The notes beneath the pieces were generated by a model. That model was not told the origin of the DNA and made no database searches. It worked only from the letters and a program-made list of their open reading frames with translations. Below, piece after piece: positions 61,731 through 64,000 of a stretch of 64,000 bases of DNA (position 1 is the first letter of the stretch; every line of letters begins with the position of its first letter). Source of the DNA: Stenotrophomonas ginsengisoli (GTDB lineage: Bacteria > Pseudomonadota > Gammaproteobacteria > Xanthomonadales > Xanthomonadaceae); the NCBI RefSeq assembly GCF_001431485.1, contig NZ_LDJM01000006.1, positions 1 to 64,000 on the forward strand. Direction: 5' to 3'. The position numbers and the translations under genes were made by a program.

Positions 61731-62264
61731 CACGGCGATCAGGGGCAGGCCGATCAGCGCGGTCGGGTCCTGGTTGTCGATGGCCTGGAACAGGCTGATG
61801 CCCAGGCCCTCGCACTTGAAACTGCCGGCGCAGTCCAGTGGCTGTTCGCGCTGGACATAGCGGGCAATGCTGCCGGCATCAAGGGGGCGGAAATGCACGC
61901 TGGTCAGGTCGCAGGCCTGCAGCAGCTCACCGTCGCGGGCCAGGCACACGGCGGTGTGGAACTGCACCTGGCGGCCGCTCATCGCCGCCAGCTGGGCGCA
62001 GGCCGCAGCGACGCTGCCGGGCTTGCCAAGGGGCTGGCCATCCAGGTCGGCGGCCTGGTCCGAGCCGATCACCCAGTGCCCGGGATGCCGGCTGGCCACG
62101 GCCAGGGCTTTCTCGCGGGCCAGACGCCGGGCCATGGCGGCCGGAGGCTCGCCGGGCAGGGTGGCCTCCTGGACCTCGGGGCGGGCGCAGTCAAAGGCCA
62201 GGCCCAACCGTTGCAGCAGTTCGCGACGGTAGGGGGAGGTGGAGGCGAGGATCAGGGCGGGCAT
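61692..62264 (-). CDS. yceF: Maf-family nucleoside triphosphate pyrophosphatase (YceF type, 7-methyl-GTP)
   Basis: The 190-residue protein is a Maf/HAM1-like pyrophosphatase that removes non-canonical nucleotides. It has the YceF-type motifs LASTSPYRRELL, IGSDQAADLDGQPLGKP, FHTAVCLARDG, CAGSFKCEGLG and DPTALIGLPLIAV. The subgroup is 7-methyl-GTP-specific in E. coli. It is divergent from yceD, the same order as E. coli yceF-yceD-rpmF, with 124 bp between the starts. The convergent overlap with the preceding membrane gene is in the last 39 nt. Confidence 0.93.
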   Translation of the reverse strand: MPALILASTSPYRRELLQRLGLAFDCARPEVQEATLPGEPPAAMARRLAREKALAVASRHPGHWVIGSDQAADLDGQPLGKPGSVAAACAQLAAMSGRQVQFHTAVCLARDGELLQACDLTSVHFRPLDAGSIARYVQREQPLDCAGSFKCEGLGISLFQAIDNQDPTALIGLPLIAVSRLLREAGFSIP

Positions 62265-62388
62265 GGTCAGGCGTGCTGCAGGGGGAGGCCGGTAGTCTGG
62301 GCAGCGCGCCGGATGCGGGCAAGCGCTTAACTGCATGGCAACAACCGGTTTGACAGCACGGCTCCGGGAACCTACCATTCTGCGGCTT

Positions 62389-62898
62389 ATGTCCGCGAAC
62401 GTACCCGAATCGCTGGATGCCTGGCGGATGGTCAATGCGCGCAAGCGCTTTGACGGCCAGGTGTCTTTGGCGCAATTGACCCGCCTGCAAGGCTTGCTTG
62501 TTGATGCTGAAGGCCAGTGCACCTATGCGCTGGAGTTCGGTCGTGACGAGATCCTGCGCGTGTCATATGTCGAACTGACCCTGGAAACCGCACTGCCGCT
62601 GCTTTGCCAGCGCACGATGCAGCGCTACCTGCATCAGATTTCCTCGGTCCAGCGTCTCGGGTTGATCCGTGACGAGGCTGATGAAGCCGCGTTGCCGGAA
62701 GGATACGAGGCCTTGCTGATCGCCGAGGATGGCGAGCTCAAGCCCTTGGATCTGGTCGAGGATGAGCTGGTGCTGGCGGTTCCGCTGGTGCCGGTGTCGC
62801 CGGGCAGTGAAGCCATTGATCGCGATTGGGAAGCCACGGCCGAAGAGGTCGCCAAGGTCAACCCATTTGCAGCATTGGCCTCTCTCAAGAAACAATAG
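62389..62898 (+). CDS. yceD: YceD family protein (23S rRNA accumulation/DUF177)
   Basis: The 169-residue protein matches the DUF177/YceD family: SLDAWRMVNARKRFDGQV, RLQGLLVDAEGQCTYALEFGRD, and an acidic LIAEDGELKPLDLVEDELVLAVPLVP segment. The family accompanies rpmF nearly everywhere and is tied to 23S rRNA and ribosome assembly. ATG 62389 gives the usual start; an in-frame ATG 54 bases upstream exists but its extension is not typical. The rpmF gene is 106 bp downstream. Confidence 0.92.
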   Translation: MSANVPESLDAWRMVNARKRFDGQVSLAQLTRLQGLLVDAEGQCTYALEFGRDEILRVSYVELTLETALPLLCQRTMQRYLHQISSVQRLGLIRDEADEAALPEGYEALLIAEDGELKPLDLVEDELVLAVPLVPVSPGSEAIDRDWEATAEEVAKVNPFAALASLKKQ

Positions 62899-63004
62899 CA
62901 GCCGGTCGTCGTCGGCGGCTGCGGCGAAAGCGAGTGGTACCGGACGCTGACGTCTGAGTGCGACGAAACGACGAAACATATCGAACCAAGTTTGGAGCTA
63001 TCCC

Positions 63005-63199
63005 ATGGCTGTGCAGAAATCCCGTGTCACCCCTTCCCGTCGCGGCATGCGCCGTGCACATGACGCCCTGAGCGCCAAGCAGCTGTCCACCGATCCGACC
63101 ACCGGTGAAGTGCATATCCGTCACCACGTCACTGCCGACGGTTTCTACCGTGGCAAGAAGGTGATTGCGACCAAGGCTTCGGTCGTCAGCGAAGACTGA
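63005..63199 (+). CDS. rpmF: 50S ribosomal protein L32
   Basis: The 64-residue basic protein [20 protein letters not shown] is L32, which sits near the exit tunnel of the large subunit. It ends in an acidic tail. The usual zinc-binding Cys pairs are absent, as in the non-Cys type of L32. GGAG is close to the start. It is between yceD and fabH. Confidence 0.97.
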   Translation: MAVQKSRVTPSRRGMRRAHDALSAKQLSTDPTTGEVHIRHHVTADGFYRGKKVIATKASVVSED

Positions 63200-63252
63200 T
63201 CGGCCCACAAGGCCGCCTGCTGTCTTGCCGGTGGCCTTGCGCCTTATGCTTC

Positions 63253-63274
63253 AGGGGCGCTTCGGCGCCCCTTT
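63253..63274 (+). terminator. terminator-like hairpin between rpmF and fabH
   Basis: GGGGCGC pairs with GCGCCCC over a TTCG loop, then TTTCCTG and TTTTT. It is short of a perfect T-run, so read-through into fabH is likely. Confidence 0.6.
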
Positions 63275-63294
63275 CCTGTTTTTGAGGTAACCAG

Positions 63295-64000
63295 ATGAGC
63301 GAGCGGATTTACGCGCGAATTGCCGGTACTGGCAGCTACCTGCCTGAGAAGGCGCTGACCAACGAGGATCTGGCCAAGACCGTTGAGACCAGCGACGAGT
63401 GGATCCGTGAGCGCACTGGCATTACCCAGCGCCACATTGCCGCTGACGGGCAGACCACCAGCGACCTGGCCCACGAGGCCGCGCTGCGCGCGCTGGAAGC
63501 TGCCGGCATCGCCGCCGACGAGCTGGACATGATCATCGTCGGCACCACCACGCCGGATTTGATCTTCCCGTCCACCGCTTGCCTGGTGCAGGCCCGTCTG
63601 GGTGCAGCCGGCTCGGCTGCGCTGGATGTCAATGCGGCCTGCTCCGGTTTTCTGTATGCCTTGTCGGTGGCCGACAAGTTCATCCGCTGCGGTGATGCGA
63701 AGAAGGTGCTGGTGATCGGCGCTGAAACCCTGACCCGCATCATCGACTGGACCGACCGCACCACCTGCGTGCTGTTCGGTGACGGTGCCGGCGCGGCAGT
63801 GCTGGTGGCCGATAGCGATACCGGCATCCTGAGCACCCATCTGCATGCCGACGGCAGCAAGAAGGAGCTGCTGTGGACCCCGGCCGGTGTCTCGGCCGGC
63901 TTCGGTGATGGTGTTGGTTCCAGTGGCACCATCAAGATGAAGGGCAATGACGTGTTCAAGTACGCGGTCAAGGCCCTGGATTCGGTGGTGGACGAAGCCC
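63295..64000 (+). CDS. fabH: 3-oxoacyl-ACP synthase III (partial, runs off the window)
   Basis: FabH condenses acetyl-CoA with malonyl-ACP to start fatty-acid synthesis. The first 235 codons are present: [16 protein letters not shown] at the N-terminus, [14 protein letters not shown], and the active-site Cys116 in NAACSGF, the KAS III type. It begins at ATG 63295 after GAGG. The 3' end, with the catalytic His and Asn, lies beyond the window. The usual plsX between rpmF and fabH is absent. Confidence 0.95.
   Translation, partial: MSERIYARIAGTGSYLPEKALTNEDLAKTVETSDEWIRERTGITQRHIAADGQTTSDLAHEAALRALEAAGIAADELDMIIVGTTTPDLIFPSTACLVQARLGAAGSAALDVNAACSGFLYALSVADKFIRCGDAKKVLVIGAETLTRIIDWTDRTTCVLFGDGAGAAVLVADSDTGILSTHLHADGSKKELLWTPAGVSAGFGDGVGSSGTIKMKGNDVFKYAVKALDSVVDEA

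Overview
The window is a GC-rich chromosomal segment of a gammaproteobacterium of the Xanthomonadaceae (Lysobacteraceae), Stenotrophomonas/Xanthomonas-like. This rests on the gene order tig-clpP-clpX-lon-hup-tRNA-ppiD, a KdkA-type Kdo kinase beside a heptosyltransferase-family gene, a DUF6165-type protein, and rpmF next to fabH without plsX. The genus cannot be fixed from the sequence alone.

Left core (1-14650): tRNA-Lys(CTT) and tRNA-Leu(TAG); the protein quality-control run tig, clpP, clpX, lon; the nucleoid protein gene hup; tRNA-Val(TAC) and four identical tRNA-Asp(GTC) copies; ppiD. Then mltD-like and gloB (minus strand) face a yafS-like methyltransferase, rnhA and dnaQ (plus strand), the arrangement known from E. 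coli. A PP2C phosphatase and tRNA-Ser(CGA) with its own promoter close this part.

Integrated island (about 14635-45421, 30.8 kb): an 18-bp direct repeat made from the 3' end of tRNA-Ser(CGA) occurs at both borders, and a P4-type tyrosine integrase lies just inside the right one. Left to right it carries: a remnant of a second integrase; a six-gene type I restriction-modification operon (half-size S, M, RhuM, S, R, YgjP-like metalloprotease); a mobility/recombination module (DUF932, RadC-like, YqaJ nuclease, Gp3/RDF-like protein, AlpA regulator, small CxxC protein, DUF3987 primase/helicase-like protein, MobA/MobL relaxase with a candidate oriT); an AT-rich gene of unknown function; two IS3-family elements, one apparently inserted in the other; a LytTR two-component system divergent from an exported alpha/beta hydrolase; and a two-gene SIR2 operon that looks like an antiphage module. 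It reads as a mobilizable, defence-loaded composite island.

Right core (45422-64000): the native terminator of tRNA-Ser; a DUF6165 gene; a GT9 glycosyltransferase divergent from kdkA and an MBL-fold hydrolase; the SRP RNA gene and tRNA-Ser(GGA) on the minus strand; the replication/repair run dnaX-ybaB-recR and a HIT hydrolase; a Slp lipoprotein; a MoxR-DUF58-transglutaminase operon; three membrane glycosylation genes; and yceF divergent from yceD-rpmF-fabH, with fabH cut by the window end.

Most novel for follow-up: the SIR2 plus 906-residue protein pair, the orphan AT-rich 471-residue protein beside the candidate oriT, the poly-G/palindrome upstream of the type I operon, and the short repeats on both arms of the attachment site.
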